A stretch of 28,400 nt of DNA from JBBRNH01 sp038247465 (GCA_038247465.1 JBBRUV010000014.1:1-28400); one strand, 5' to 3'. Counted from the first letter of the stretch, positions 7,015 to 14,631 are shown. Numbers and translations are program-made. The notes: generated from the letters alone by a model not told the origin.

Positions 7015-7841
7015 CTATTTCTCCTTTTTGGTCTCCACCCAGAAATTACTGACCATCTTCCACTGCCCCCCTTCCTTTTCCATATAGTTGGCTTTGTTCG
7101 AGGTTCGGCTGACCGCGCCATCGGGCTTTGTGTAGGATTCGACGTGGGTTACAAAGGCCGAGCTACCCATGATTCGATAGCGGTAATCATCGGTCGTGAG
7201 CTTCTCATCGCTTTTTGCGCCTGTCATACCCTTTCGGTAGGCATTGGCCACGTCCTCGAAGCCGCGTATATATCCCCCGCCGGGTGTCTGATACAGGATA
7301 GCCGTGTTGGGCGAGTTGGCGAAGTAGTTGATAGCTTGCTCGACATCCCGGTTCAGAACGGCTTGTGAGTGGCCCTCCAGCACGGTGCGGACAGCAGCTT
7401 CGTCTGTACCAGCGACCTGAGCGACCTGTACTGAGGTTTGTTGTGAGGCCACAAACAGCCACTTATCCTGCCTTCTCTGAAATGTGTAGGTACGGGCCAC
7501 CTGCCCCATAACCGGGTTGCCGTCCTTTCCAACGCGCTCTACTTTGTGGATGCCACTCACCACAGCCAAATCGCCTGTTTGAAAAATTACTGGCTCAGCA
7601 ATCTCGGTCTTCAGGATTTTTTGGGCATCACCCGCCACCACATCACTTCGGTTCTAATAAACTCCTTTCGTAGTCGTATACCTGAAATCAGCCGATAAAC
7701 GGTTCGTAGAGAAAGCTTTGGAGTTGGCCTTGTATTCTATTCAACCAGAATTTCATTCAGGGTTGCCTGCGTAAAGGCAGTCTGGGCCATTGCGCCCGCG
7801 CTCATCAGCAGCAGGGCGAGGGTAAAAAGGTTGGTTTTCAT
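7015..7841 (-). pseudogene. Secreted DUF4440/SnoaL-like protein, frameshift plus stop (copy B)
   Basis: From the ATG at 7841 the frame reads MKTNLFTL, then LALLLMSAGAMAQ (a signal peptide), and stops with TAG at 7737-7739. Shifting frame there restores the family sequence (NSKAFSTNRLSADFRYTTTK), which meets an in-frame TAG at 7654-7656 and then runs open to 7015. The last part holds a DUF4440 domain: VLEGHSQAVLNRDVEQAINYF, then YRYRIMGSSAFVTHVE and GGQWKMVSNFW. The 208-residue open part alone has no signal peptide. The 3' end is almost identical to copy D at 10223. The intact parent was probably a periplasmic NTF2-fold protein of unknown substrate. Confidence 0.8.
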
Positions 7842-7881
7842 TGGGAATCTGGTTTTGGGGAATAGATTGACTAAATTTTGT

Positions 7882-7889
7882 TAGCTTTG
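7882..7889 (+). promoter_or_regulatory. Bacteroidota -7 box for the 7906 operon
   Basis: TAGCTTTG matches TAnnTTTG and lies 16 bases before the antitoxin ATG at 7906. The same octamer, preceded by T, lies at 11131 ahead of the RelE-type module. Confidence 0.6.
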
Positions 7890-7905
7890 GTAAACAACAC
7901 GTCAA

Positions 7906-8124
7906 ATGGACACGCTCACGATTGAAATTCGTAATCCTAAAGTCCGGGAACTGCTTGATAATCTCGCCAGTTTAGACCTAATTTCGATTGTGCCGAAACA
8001 ACTCTCCTGGCGCGAACGCTGGCAAAACCTCTCCGCTTCGCTCCCCAACGCGCCCGACATTTCCGAACAGGACATTCTCGCCGAAATTCAGGCTGTGCGT
8101 GAGACCCGCAACAATCGGCCATGA
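7906..8124 (+). CDS. Antitoxin of a PIN-family module
   Basis: This 72-residue protein starts MDTLTIEIRNPKVRELLDNL, parallel to the antitoxin at 6277 (METLTIEL), and has an acidic, Glu-rich C-terminal part (ISEQDILAEIQAVRE). The stop TGA overlaps the ATG of the toxin by four bases (ATGA at 8121), implying coupled translation. The role is to neutralise the downstream PIN protein. A -7 box lies at 7882. The gene starts 65 bases from the start of the divergent decayed copy B. Confidence 0.75.
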   Translation: MDTLTIEIRNPKVRELLDNLASLDLISIVPKQLSWRERWQNLSASLPNAPDISEQDILAEIQAVRETRNNRP

Positions 8125-8531
8125 GGGTTGTCATCGACACAAACCTGTTCATCAGTGCGGCTATCAACGCACATTCCCGGCAGCGACTCGATGCCATTTT
8201 ACTGAATAATACCCTGACCGTCTTACTCGACAATACCCTGTTAGCTGAACTTGACGAGGTTATTCATCGCCCCAAATTCCGTCGATATATCACAGAGGAT
8301 CAGGCCGATAACTTTCTTGATTTGCTCGCTGAACGCTGTACGTTCGTCCATACAACGACTATTATCAAAGCCAGCCCAGATCCGAAGGACGATTTTCTGC
8401 TTGCCCTTTGCCTTGACAACCAAGCCGGTTATCTGCTGACGGGTAACAAACTGGATTTGCTGGCTCTCAAAACGTTCGGTAACACGCAAATCCTGACGCT
8501 GACGGAGTTTCTGGCACACTTTCCGGGCTGA
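8121..8531 (+). CDS. PIN-family toxin (COG1569 type)
   Basis: This is a 136-residue PIN-domain protein of the group usually annotated as putative toxin component, PIN family. It begins MRVVIDTNLFISAAI with the first catalytic Asp (D6). Then come the Glu of LLAELDEVIHRPKF, the Asp cluster of SPDPKDDFLLALCL, and the late acidic site in LLTGNKLDLL. The HRPKF and DPKDDFLL signatures separate this group from the VapC at 6474, so the two modules are different toxin types, not recent copies. The gene looks intact. It would cleave RNA when freed from its antitoxin. Confidence 0.87.
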   Translation: MRVVIDTNLFISAAINAHSRQRLDAILLNNTLTVLLDNTLLAELDEVIHRPKFRRYITEDQADNFLDLLAERCTFVHTTTIIKASPDPKDDFLLALCLDNQAGYLLTGNKLDLLALKTFGNTQILTLTEFLAHFPG

Positions 8532-8544
8532 TTTCAAGTTAACC

Positions 8545-8606
8545 TTACTTGTATTCCAGTTTAGTATGGTGCAGGTTGGTGAACATCCAGCGGGATGCCG
8601 GGACAT
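8545..8606 (-). pseudogene. C-terminal relic of a secreted SnoaL-like protein
   Basis: The minus strand reads RWMFTNLHHTKLEYK and then a stop at 8545. The wording resembles the last strand of DUF4440/SnoaL-type proteins and the short tail near 6990. No start or upstream domain remains: the sequence upstream belongs to the membrane protein ending at 8609. Confidence 0.35.
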
Positions 8607-8608
8607 TG

Positions 8609-9022
8609 TTACACCAGCACCGGCGACTCCGACCCGGCCAGCTTGCTTTCGCGGTTGTAGAAATACAGGAACCCCAGCCCCAGAGCCAGCCGGAACAATG
8701 AATCGCCCACGAAAAAAGCACTGGTGGGTACGTTCAGCACATACACATGATAGACACCCAGCACTACCCCGGCCAAAATGTACAGGGCCTGTGCCAACAG
8801 CAGTGTCCGCAGTGTGTAGGTGTTGGGAGCGTTTCGATTGAGTACCAGCAAAAGTGCGAGAGCGCCCGTACTAATGCCCAGAAATTGCATCAACGACAGA
8901 TGGTTCAGGTCTACATTGGGCACTCCATAGTTCTGGAGCGTGGGGGTGGTTGCGAATACCATCGCAAGAAACAGCAGGATGCCGCAGGCACCCGAAACGA
9001 GTAAGAATAGAGAACGACTCAT
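8609..9022 (-). CDS. Small four-helix membrane protein, unknown function
   Basis: This 137-residue hydrophobic protein has about four membrane helices: LVSGACGILLFLAMVFA, LMQFLGISTGALALLLVL, LLLAQALYILAGVVLGV and FRLALGLGFLYFYN. It has a short polar C-terminal tail (NRESKLAGSESPVLV). It resembles uncharacterised small membrane proteins of Bacteroidota, and no functional motif is visible. It lies 42 bases downstream of decayed copy C in the same direction and may have shared its promoter. The ATG at 9022 is the natural start. Confidence 0.65.
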   Translation of the reverse strand: MSRSLFLLVSGACGILLFLAMVFATTPTLQNYGVPNVDLNHLSLMQFLGISTGALALLLVLNRNAPNTYTLRTLLLAQALYILAGVVLGVYHVYVLNVPTSAFFVGDSLFRLALGLGFLYFYNRESKLAGSESPVLV

Positions 9023-9064
9023 AATCAGATAGTTGGTTTAGGTTTGAAATATATACACGCGGAT

Positions 9065-9541
9065 TCACTTCATAGCCTGCTGGCCCATAAACACGATTTC
9101 CCACCCCGCCGTCTCGCGTTCCAACACCCGGACTTCCCGTTGTTTGCGCGTTACGGCTCCAGCTTTGTCAAGTGTCTCCTGTGTGTAGGTAGCCCAGGCC
9201 ATTGCGCCTAAAATATGCACATCGTAGTCGCTGACGCGGGTGGTAAGACCCGATGGTTTCAGGGTTTTCATGTACGAATCAGCAAATGATGCGAGCTTAT
9301 CGCCCTTCACGTAGAGTACACCCATGGCAGGCTCCAGGCTGGCGTGTTACCGCTCGGCATAGGGTTTGGTTGACCACTGGGCCCGTAGCAGGTTGCCGTT
9401 GGCTTCGTGGAAAGCGAGAGTCTCGGTGTCGAGAGTGTTACGAACAGCCGAAACGTCGGACCGCGCTTCGTCGGCGGCTGTCTGGGCAAAGGCGCCCGCG
9501 CTCATCAGCAGCAGGGCCAAGGTACAGAGTTTGGTTTTCAT
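9065..9541 (-). pseudogene. Secreted SnoaL/DUF4440-like protein with one in-frame stop (copy C)
   Basis: The frame starts MKTKLCTL, then LALLLMSAGAFAQ at 9541 (signal peptide), continues to KPYAER, meets TAA at 9347-9349 and then continues in the same frame (HASLEPAMGVLYVKGDKL) to the stop at 9065. Without that codon the product would be 157 residues with a normal NTF2-like ending (GWEIVFMGQQAMK). TAA can arise from CAA (Gln) by one C-to-T change. The two halves are in register with no other damage, so inactivation may be recent. The signal peptide is shared with copies A, B, D and E. Confidence 0.8.
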
Positions 9542-9565
9542 GGTACAAAAACTGGGATTATATGG

Positions 9566-9573
9566 TAATTTTG
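9566..9573 (+). promoter_or_regulatory. Bacteroidota -7 box for the 9594 gene
   Basis: TAATTTTG fits TAnnTTTG and lies 20 bases before the ATG at 9594, within the 52-base divergent gap to copy C. Confidence 0.45.
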
Positions 9574-9593
9574 AGTGAAAATAAATAGACAGT

Positions 9594-10214
9594 ATGGCGT
9601 ACTCTGACTTCACACTGATTGAACTGAAAGAACAATTTAGTCTGACCGATATAGTTGGTTCGCTCTTCGGTGAACTCCCCGCTTTTGAGCCAGGCGAGGT
9701 GTTGACAACACAACTCAGCCGCGCCCTCAAACTGCCCCTGCGGAACGAAAAAGCTAAATCCGAACTCATTGTCAGCCCCATTTTGCTTGAACTCATCGAC
9801 CGTAACAGCGACTTTTTCACGTTCTACTCCGGCGAAAACCTCCCCGCCGACAGGTCAAAAGGGCTCACCGGCGAATGCGATTTTTTCATTAGCCGCAACA
9901 CGGGCAGTTTCGCCATGAATATGCCAATCCTGTCAATCATCGAAGCGAAACGAGATAACCTCGAATCGGGCGTTGACCAGTGTGCGGCCCAACTCTACGG
10001 GGCCTCGCTTGTTAATCAGGGTTTGGGCCATCCGGTGCCGATTTATTACGGTTGCGTAACGAATGGCCGTGACTGGCTTTTCCTGAAATTCCAACACAAC
10101 CACTACACCATCGACAACCGACGCTACCAACTCGACCGGCTACCCGAACTGCTTGGCGTGTTTCAGCACATTCTCGATTTCTACCGGGTACTGTTGGCCG
10201 ATGTTCCGGCCTGA
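9594..10214 (+). CDS. PD-(D/E)XK nuclease-like protein, uncharacterised
   Basis: This 206-residue soluble protein belongs to a family common in Cytophagales and Cyanobacteria that is usually left as hypothetical. A central Asp in GECDFFIS followed by a strand and IIEAKRDNLESG gives a D-x(n)-E-x-K arrangement typical of PD-(D/E)XK nucleases. Then come QCAAQLYGA and the strand pair YYGCVTNGRDWLFLKF, which resemble the fold's usual Q-containing helix. No specificity domain or methyltransferase partner is nearby. It sits divergently beside copy C and ends nine bases from the 3' end of copy D. A defence or repair role is possible but unproven. Confidence 0.6.
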   Translation: MAYSDFTLIELKEQFSLTDIVGSLFGELPAFEPGEVLTTQLSRALKLPLRNEKAKSELIVSPILLELIDRNSDFFTFYSGENLPADRSKGLTGECDFFISRNTGSFAMNMPILSIIEAKRDNLESGVDQCAAQLYGASLVNQGLGHPVPIYYGCVTNGRDWLFLKFQHNHYTIDNRRYQLDRLPELLGVFQHILDFYRVLLADVPA

Positions 10215-10222
10215 TTTTCAGC

Positions 10223-11051
10223 TTATTTCTCCTTTTTGGTCTCCATCCAGAAATTACTGACCATCTTCCACTGCCCCCCTTCCTTTTCCATACAGTTGGC
10301 TTTGTTCGAGGTTCGGCTGACCGCGTCATTAGGCCTTGTGTAGGTTTCGATGTAGGTCACAAAAGCCGAGCTACCCATGATTCGGTAGCGGTAATCAGCC
10401 GTCATTAATTTCTCATCGCTCTTTGCGCCTGTGACAGCCTTGCGGTAGGCGTTAGCTACCTCGTCGTAGCCGCGTATGTAACCCCCTCTGGGTGGCTGAT
10501 ACAGAATAGCCGTGTTGGGTGGGTTGGCCGAAGTAGCTGATAGCTTGCTCGACATCCCGGTTCAGAACGGCTTGTGAGTGGCCCTCCAGCACGGCGCGGA
10601 TAGCGGCTTCATTCTCCGCTACGGTTCCAACCGGAGCCGTGCTATGTTGAGCCGATACCATCTGCCATTGCCCCGGCTTCGCGCTGTTGAAGACATAGGT
10701 AAATAACTCGCGGTAAGTCAGCGGCCGGCCCGAACTTTTGCTGGTGTAGCGGTGGATAACGATGCCCGTTGCCACGCCTGTGCTGCCGTACTGCCGAACG
10801 GTTACGTCTTCGTAGCTGCGGCCCGTCTGCGTGAGCCGGTCATACACACTGGCCGTTTGCGACAGACTGTTCGGTTTCCCATCAGACCCGGCCAGCACAA
10901 AATCGGGGGCGGTTTCGGATTTAAGAAACTTGACCGGGTCTTGGGCGTAGCGGTTCATCAGCGCGTCGAACGTTGACCGATTAAAGGCAGTTTGGGCAAA
11001 TGCGCCCGTGCTCATCAGCAGCAGGGCGAGGGTAAAAAGGTTGGTTTTCAT
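10223..11051 (-). pseudogene. Secreted DUF4440/SnoaL-like protein, frameshifted (copy D)
   Basis: The first part, from the ATG at 11051, has the signal peptide MKTNLFTL + LALLLMSTGAFAQ and a well preserved NTF2-like domain (GKPNSLSQTASVYDRL, GQWQMVSAQHS). A second domain begins VLEGHSQAVLNRDVEQAISYF. Just after this the frame is lost: plus strand GGCCGAAG at 10526-10533 has one more C than the same point of copy B (GGCGAAG). The other frame then carries NTAILYQPPRGGYIRG to GGQWKMVSNFWMETKKEK. The single extra base explains the break. The parent was a two-domain secreted protein of about 275 residues, as in copy B. Confidence 0.82.
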
Positions 11052-11130
11052 TGGGGTATTTGGGGTTTGTTTGCTTGTGGTTATTGTTTTCTGCGTGAAC
11101 TATTTACTTTCATGGCTCCTGAAATCGTGT

Positions 11131-11138
11131 TAGCTTTG
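11131..11138 (+). promoter_or_regulatory. Bacteroidota -7 box for the 11164 operon
   Basis: TAGCTTTG matches TAnnTTTG and lies 25 bases before the antitoxin ATG at 11164. It is the same octamer, in the same TTAGCTTTG context, as the box at 7882. Confidence 0.6.
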
Positions 11139-11163
11139 TAACATACGTTACTCTCATGCACCC

Positions 11164-11379
11164 ATGTCAACCTTAGTACTAACGGTGAACACCGAGCAGG
11201 AAAAAGTTCTGGAATCCTTGCTTCAGTACATGAATGTGTCTTTTGAAAAGGTTGTATCGACCGATGATTTCTGGGATACCCTTTCGCCCTCCACCCAGGA
11301 ACGCATTCAGCAGGGATTGGCCGATGCCGAAGCAGCCCGTTTTTCATCCGCACAACTCTTTCTGAATTCTCTGAAATGA
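11164..11379 (+). CDS. Antitoxin of a RelE/ParE-type module
   Basis: This 71-residue protein begins MSTLVLTVNTEQEKVLESLL and ends LSPSTQERIQQGLADAEAARF + SSAQLFLNSLK. The end is typical of Cytophagales antitoxins paired with ParE/RelE toxins (a helix with ER-x-x-x-G-L-x-D-x-x-x-G/A-R and a hydrophobic tail). The stop overlaps the toxin start by four bases (ATGA at 11376). A -7 box lies at 11131. It is intact and probably binds the toxin through its C-terminal helix. Confidence 0.78.
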   Translation: MSTLVLTVNTEQEKVLESLLQYMNVSFEKVVSTDDFWDTLSPSTQERIQQGLADAEAARFSSAQLFLNSLK

Positions 11380-11669
11380 GACAAACCGTTCTGACCGATA
11401 CCGCTAAAGCGGATATTGAACAGATTGCCCATTTCGTAGGGGAGAACGTCTCGCAAAAAGCCAAAATCAACTTCCTGACTGCTTTTACCGAACGACTCCT
11501 CTTGATTGAGAAGATGCCTTTCATGTATCAGGCATCTGAGAAAAACCCCGGTGTCCGTCGCTGTCTGGTTCATAAACACGTCGCTTGCTATTACAAGGTT
11601 ACGGATGAACTCATTCTGATACTGGCGGTTGTTGATACCCGAATCAATCCTGACAATAGTCCTTATTAA
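11376..11669 (+). CDS. RelE/ParE-family toxin
   Basis: This 97-residue protein begins MRQTVLTDTAKADIEQIAHFV and continues with FLTAFTERLLLIEKMPFMYQ, a P-G-V-R-R-C-L-V-H-K-H region and a closing strand LILILAVVDTRINPDN. This is the ParE/RelE superfamily pattern: two N-terminal helices, then a small beta sheet ending in a V-x-D-x-R strand. ParE members poison gyrase and RelE members cut mRNA on the ribosome; the sequence does not settle which applies. It is coupled to the upstream antitoxin and appears functional. It ends 18 bases from a decayed minus-strand tail. Confidence 0.85.
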   Translation: MRQTVLTDTAKADIEQIAHFVGENVSQKAKINFLTAFTERLLLIEKMPFMYQASEKNPGVRRCLVHKHVACYYKVTDELILILAVVDTRINPDNSPY

Positions 11670-11687
11670 TACGCTCCTCCTGTCAGG

Positions 11688-11801
11688 TCAATAGTCCGTC
11701 TGTTTCAGGGCGTGGACCACAACGGACCGGGCCAGAAATACCTGGTACTGAGTTGCATACATTGTTCCCTTTTCATCGCCGTATTCCGGCTTCATCACCA
11801 T
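11688..11801 (-). pseudogene. Short C-terminal fragment of an unknown minus-strand gene
   Basis: The open frame MVMKPEYGDEKGTMYATQYQ continues to VVVHALKQTDY, with the stop at 11688, giving 37 residues. The tail resembles that at 6885 (RPIVIYALRQTEY), so both may be ends of a lost gene family. There is a stop just upstream and no start-proximal sequence. It may be a true small gene, but the matching tail makes a relic more likely. Confidence 0.35.
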
Positions 11802-11826
11802 TCGTCAGCCTAAAGACGAATGAAGG

Positions 11827-12771
11827 CTATGGCTTATTCTGTATGGGATGCATCCGCTCCGTGGCATTCAGAAGCTTTTCACCAAGTGGAACAACCCCCT
11901 TTAGACGCAGATAGATGGTCGTTTGGCCCCGGTGGTGCGTCAGGCGTTCAAACCCCTTTCGGAAAATCATTTCCTTTGTGGTGTCCCATTTGTAGTACGC
12001 TGCTTTTTCCTGCCCCTGTGTTGTGGTTAAGTTTTTAAGCGCATTGATAACCGCATCATAGCTCTCCATAGTCACTTTCGTCACGGCGGTTTTGGACTGC
12101 ATTTCTTTCAGGGTTTCCAGATCATCGCCAGGGTAAGGGTTGGCCTGTCCTGTGGCAAAGTTGACGTAGCGGTAATTGACGGCTGCCACGTGCAGATACT
12201 ACTGCGCGAAGTTCCGAATGTCGGGCGTTGGCCGGAAACCGTAGCCATCTTCAGGCATGGCATCCAAGTACTCTTTCGTGTAGGCTTTGGCCCGTTCCCA
12301 ATCTTCAATCATAGTTTGATCTGGGGCCGCAGCTTTCGTCTCTGGCATCCAAAAGTTGCCAATCATTTTCCATTGGCCGTTTTCCTTTTCGAGGTAATTG
12401 GCCTTGTCATAAGTTTTTGCAGTTCCGTCGGGCCGGGTCATGATTTCGCGGTAGGTGACGAAGGCCGTGTTGCCAGCTACCCGGAACCGATACCCGTCGG
12501 TTGTGAGCCGACTGTTGTCTTTGGGAATGCTGCCCAGCGATTTTCGGTACGCTTCTGCCACTGCATCGTAGCCACGTGGAAAGCCCGGTTCGGCCAATGC
12601 GACAGCCAAATCGGACGAGTGGGCGAGGTAGCTGAGTGCTTTGGTCAGGTCTCGATCTATGGTAGCCGTTGTGTGACCTTCCAGCACTGCCTTCATAGCA
12701 GTTTCATCAGCAGTTTGGGCAAATGCACCCGCGCTCATCAGCAGCAGGGCGAGGGACAAGAGTTTGGTTTT
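11827..12771 (-). pseudogene. DUF4440-DinB-like two-domain protein, start lost and one stop (copy E)
   Basis: One frame covers the whole region. It opens with KTKLLS + LALLLMSAGAFAQ, the shared signal peptide, but the ATG expected before KTKL is AAC. The nearest possible starts are a TTG at 12759 or an internal ATG. A DUF4440 domain follows (MKAVLEGHTTATIDRDLTKA ... NGQWKMIGNFWMP). A DinB-like domain then starts at WERAKAYTKEYLDAMPEDGY and is interrupted by TAG at 12199-12201, exactly where NFAQ is followed by YLHVAAVNYRYVNFATG. CAG to TAG is one C-to-T change. The rest runs to 11827 and keeps the DinB-type R-x-x-H-H-R-G-Q motif. The intact fusion would be a secreted protein of about 315 residues. 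Confidence 0.75.
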
Positions 12772-12778
12772 GTTTGGT

Positions 12779-13213
12779 TTATCGGTTACTCAGGTCAGTC
12801 AATCGAAAAAATCGCACGGCGTTGTTGTAGAAAATATCCCGTTTCTGCTCTTTGGTTAGAAATGGAGCCGTTTCGATAGCCTGTATCGAAGCCCCGATTG
12901 CCTGCGGCTATTCCATTTGGTCAAAGCCATACACAATCCGTTTCGAGAACCCCGCATCGGTCAGGCGTTTCAGGTAGGTGTAGAATTCGGGTTTGGGAAT
13001 GTTATAGTCAGCCAGTGCTTTCAGGCTTTGTTGCCAGAGGGCCTCTGTGGTTGCTGGTCGCCCAAACGCTTTGGGATACCAGGTCGTGTCCGGGCGCGGG
13101 CCCCAACGGTCGTAACAATGCAGGTGAACGTCAATGATTGGTTTTCTCTACTGGCCGAGAGCAGCAAAGGAATAAACAAGGAATGGCATTAGAAAAAACG
13201 CGCTGGTCTTCAT
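12779..13213 (-). pseudogene. Amidohydrolase, internally deleted with two stops
   Basis: The frame from the ATG at 13213 gives a signal peptide (MKTSAFFLMPFLVYSFAALG), a TAG at 13148-13150, then RKPIIDVHLHCYDRWGP with the H-x-H metal motif of the amidohydrolase superfamily. Further on it reads RIVYGFDQME, a second TAG (12908-12910, probably from TGG), and the typical family ending FLTKEQKRDIFYNNAVRFF. The frame totals 145 codons, whereas such TIM-barrel enzymes usually exceed 300, so the middle of the barrel is deleted. It cannot be active. It was probably once a secreted metal-dependent hydrolase. Confidence 0.8.
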
Positions 13214-13357
13214 CGGCAATGCAGGGTTGAGGTTGGTGCATAATAGCCACGTGGCTTGTCACGCACTAAAAGTAAAGGGTCTGATTATCAATCAGATTCC
13301 TGGTTTATTAAGCGGCTTCATTGCGATGTTAATGTGTTTCGACCTGTCATTCCCGGC

Positions 13358-13801
13358 CTAATTGCCGGTCAACTGCTTCACAAAACTGTTGTGATCCCAG
13401 TTTACGCTGACGTGGGTGATTTTGTCGTCGTCGTCAAACCGGAACACAAACACGTGATCGGAGTTGAACCGCAACCCCTGATTGGCAATGCCGACACATT
13501 CTTTGGCCTGTGTCCCGAAGATTACCACCCGACAAGTCACATCGTCGCCGTCAGTGGTGAGGGTATCAACGGTGTTGTCAATGTCGGGAAAGCAGTCCAT
13601 GAAATACGCCCAGGTATTCAGGCCGAGTTCGTAGTAAGCACCATTGCCTGCCTCGCCGAGGGGCAGAAACGATACCATTGCATCGGGCGTGGCAAGGCCC
13701 GCCATACGGTCGGTTTCGAGGTCTTGATAGGCCGAGAAAAACTCAAGGCAGGTGCCTTTGCGGGTCAAATCAGTGAGGGATTCTTGTTGGATGGTTTCCA
13801 T
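13358..13801 (-). CDS. SnoaL-like (NTF2-fold) protein
   Basis: This is a 147-residue cytoplasmic protein without a signal peptide. It has the SnoaL/NTF2 pattern: an N-terminal helix (CLEFFSAYQDLETDRMAGLA), a strand with FLPLG, the helix YELGLNTWAYFMDCFPDIDN, and strands DDVTCRVVIFGTQ, HVFVFRFDDDDKITHVSVNWD. This form is typical of ester cyclases and related uncharacterised proteins that are not secreted, unlike copies A-E. It starts 26 bases downstream of the secreted protein at 13828 and probably shares its transcript. The gene is intact; the substrate is unknown. Confidence 0.75.
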   Translation of the reverse strand: METIQQESLTDLTRKGTCLEFFSAYQDLETDRMAGLATPDAMVSFLPLGEAGNGAYYELGLNTWAYFMDCFPDIDNTVDTLTTDGDDVTCRVVIFGTQAKECVGIANQGLRFNSDHVFVFRFDDDDKITHVSVNWDHNSFVKQLTGN

Positions 13802-13827
13802 GATTATCAGGGCTTTAAGCGTTAAGA

Positions 13828-14631
13828 TTATTTGTTTGTGTTGGCTTTTGCATACACTTCACGCAGCTTACCTTCCCAGCCTTCCTGCACGAATTGGCCG
13901 TTCTGAACCGTCATCCTGAACCGTTCGACATTGCCCTTGCGGGAGCCATCGGCTCGCCACGACCAGAATTCGTTGGTTTCGGTCAGCGTCTGGCCATCGA
14001 ACTGATACCGGGCCGCGCCCGCCCCGTCGAAGCGTTTGGTTTTGGGGTAATAGTAGGCGTACATCACCACCGGGTAGCTGAAAATCTTGACCACCTGCGC
14101 GTCTTTGTATTTGCCCTCGCCAAACCGGTTGGCCCCACCCCAGTAGCCTTCTTTCATGAACCAAACGCCTTCCAATCCGTTGTTTTTCAGGGGTTCGGTA
14201 GCCGTAACGCGTTCCGAAACTTTATTGATGGGGTAATTTTTGTACTTCTCTGAGTTCATCACGCCGAATTGCTCATACTGTTTGTCGCTGATTTTATAGT
14301 CGAACGAAAACTCGTTGCCCACCGCCGTCGAATCCCACGAATAGAAGCCAACTTTTTCAATGTATTTGCTGCCTTTGAACTGATACGTACCACCACAGGC
14401 CCCGTTGAACGAGGGCCGCCCAGCGCGTTTGTCGTCGTAAAAAGCCCCGATCCAGTAGCCATCCCGGAACACTTTCACCACCGTCACCGAGTCGCGGGGT
14501 TTCCAGTCGGTCATGTTGCCGTATTTGTTTTTAGTTTGCCGGAAGGCTCCATTGAGCTTGCTCACGGGTTCGTCGGCTACGAACGCGGCCAGAAAGAGTG
14601 TGAATAGAAGCGGAATTGTCAGGGCTTTCAT
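13828..14631 (-). CDS. Secreted hypothetical protein with two similar halves
   Basis: The ATG at 14631 is chosen because it gives a signal peptide (MKALTIPLLFTLFLAAFVAD) at once; an upstream start at 14712 would add 27 polar residues overlapping the regulator's end. The 267-residue product looks like an internal duplication. LNGAFRQTKNK, VTVVKVFRDGYWIGAFYDDK and GGTYQFKG in the first half parallel LEGVWFMKEGYW, AQVVKIFSYPVVMYAYYYPK and AARYQFDG in the second. The likely fold is beta-rich and lipocalin-like. It lies 77 bases downstream of the AraC-type regulator. Function is unknown. Confidence 0.75.
   Translation of the reverse strand: MKALTIPLLFTLFLAAFVADEPVSKLNGAFRQTKNKYGNMTDWKPRDSVTVVKVFRDGYWIGAFYDDKRAGRPSFNGACGGTYQFKGSKYIEKVGFYSWDSTAVGNEFSFDYKISDKQYEQFGVMNSEKYKNYPINKVSERVTATEPLKNNGLEGVWFMKEGYWGGANRFGEGKYKDAQVVKIFSYPVVMYAYYYPKTKRFDGAGAARYQFDGQTLTETNEFWSWRADGSRKGNVERFRMTVQNGQFVQEGWEGKLREVYAKANTNK

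Noticed and set aside
7015..11051. Programmed frameshifting in copies B and D.
   Set aside because: No slippery heptamer is visible at the break points, the two copies break at different places, and copy B also has an in-frame stop.
9065..12201. Stop-codon read-through or a reassigned stop codon.
   Set aside because: The interrupting codons are of all three types (TAA, TAG, TGA), and normal genes in the window end with the same codons.
13280..13296. TCTGATT-ATC-AATCAGA as a terminator.
   Set aside because: The stem is only seven bases, AT-rich, and has no following T run on either strand at the right distance.
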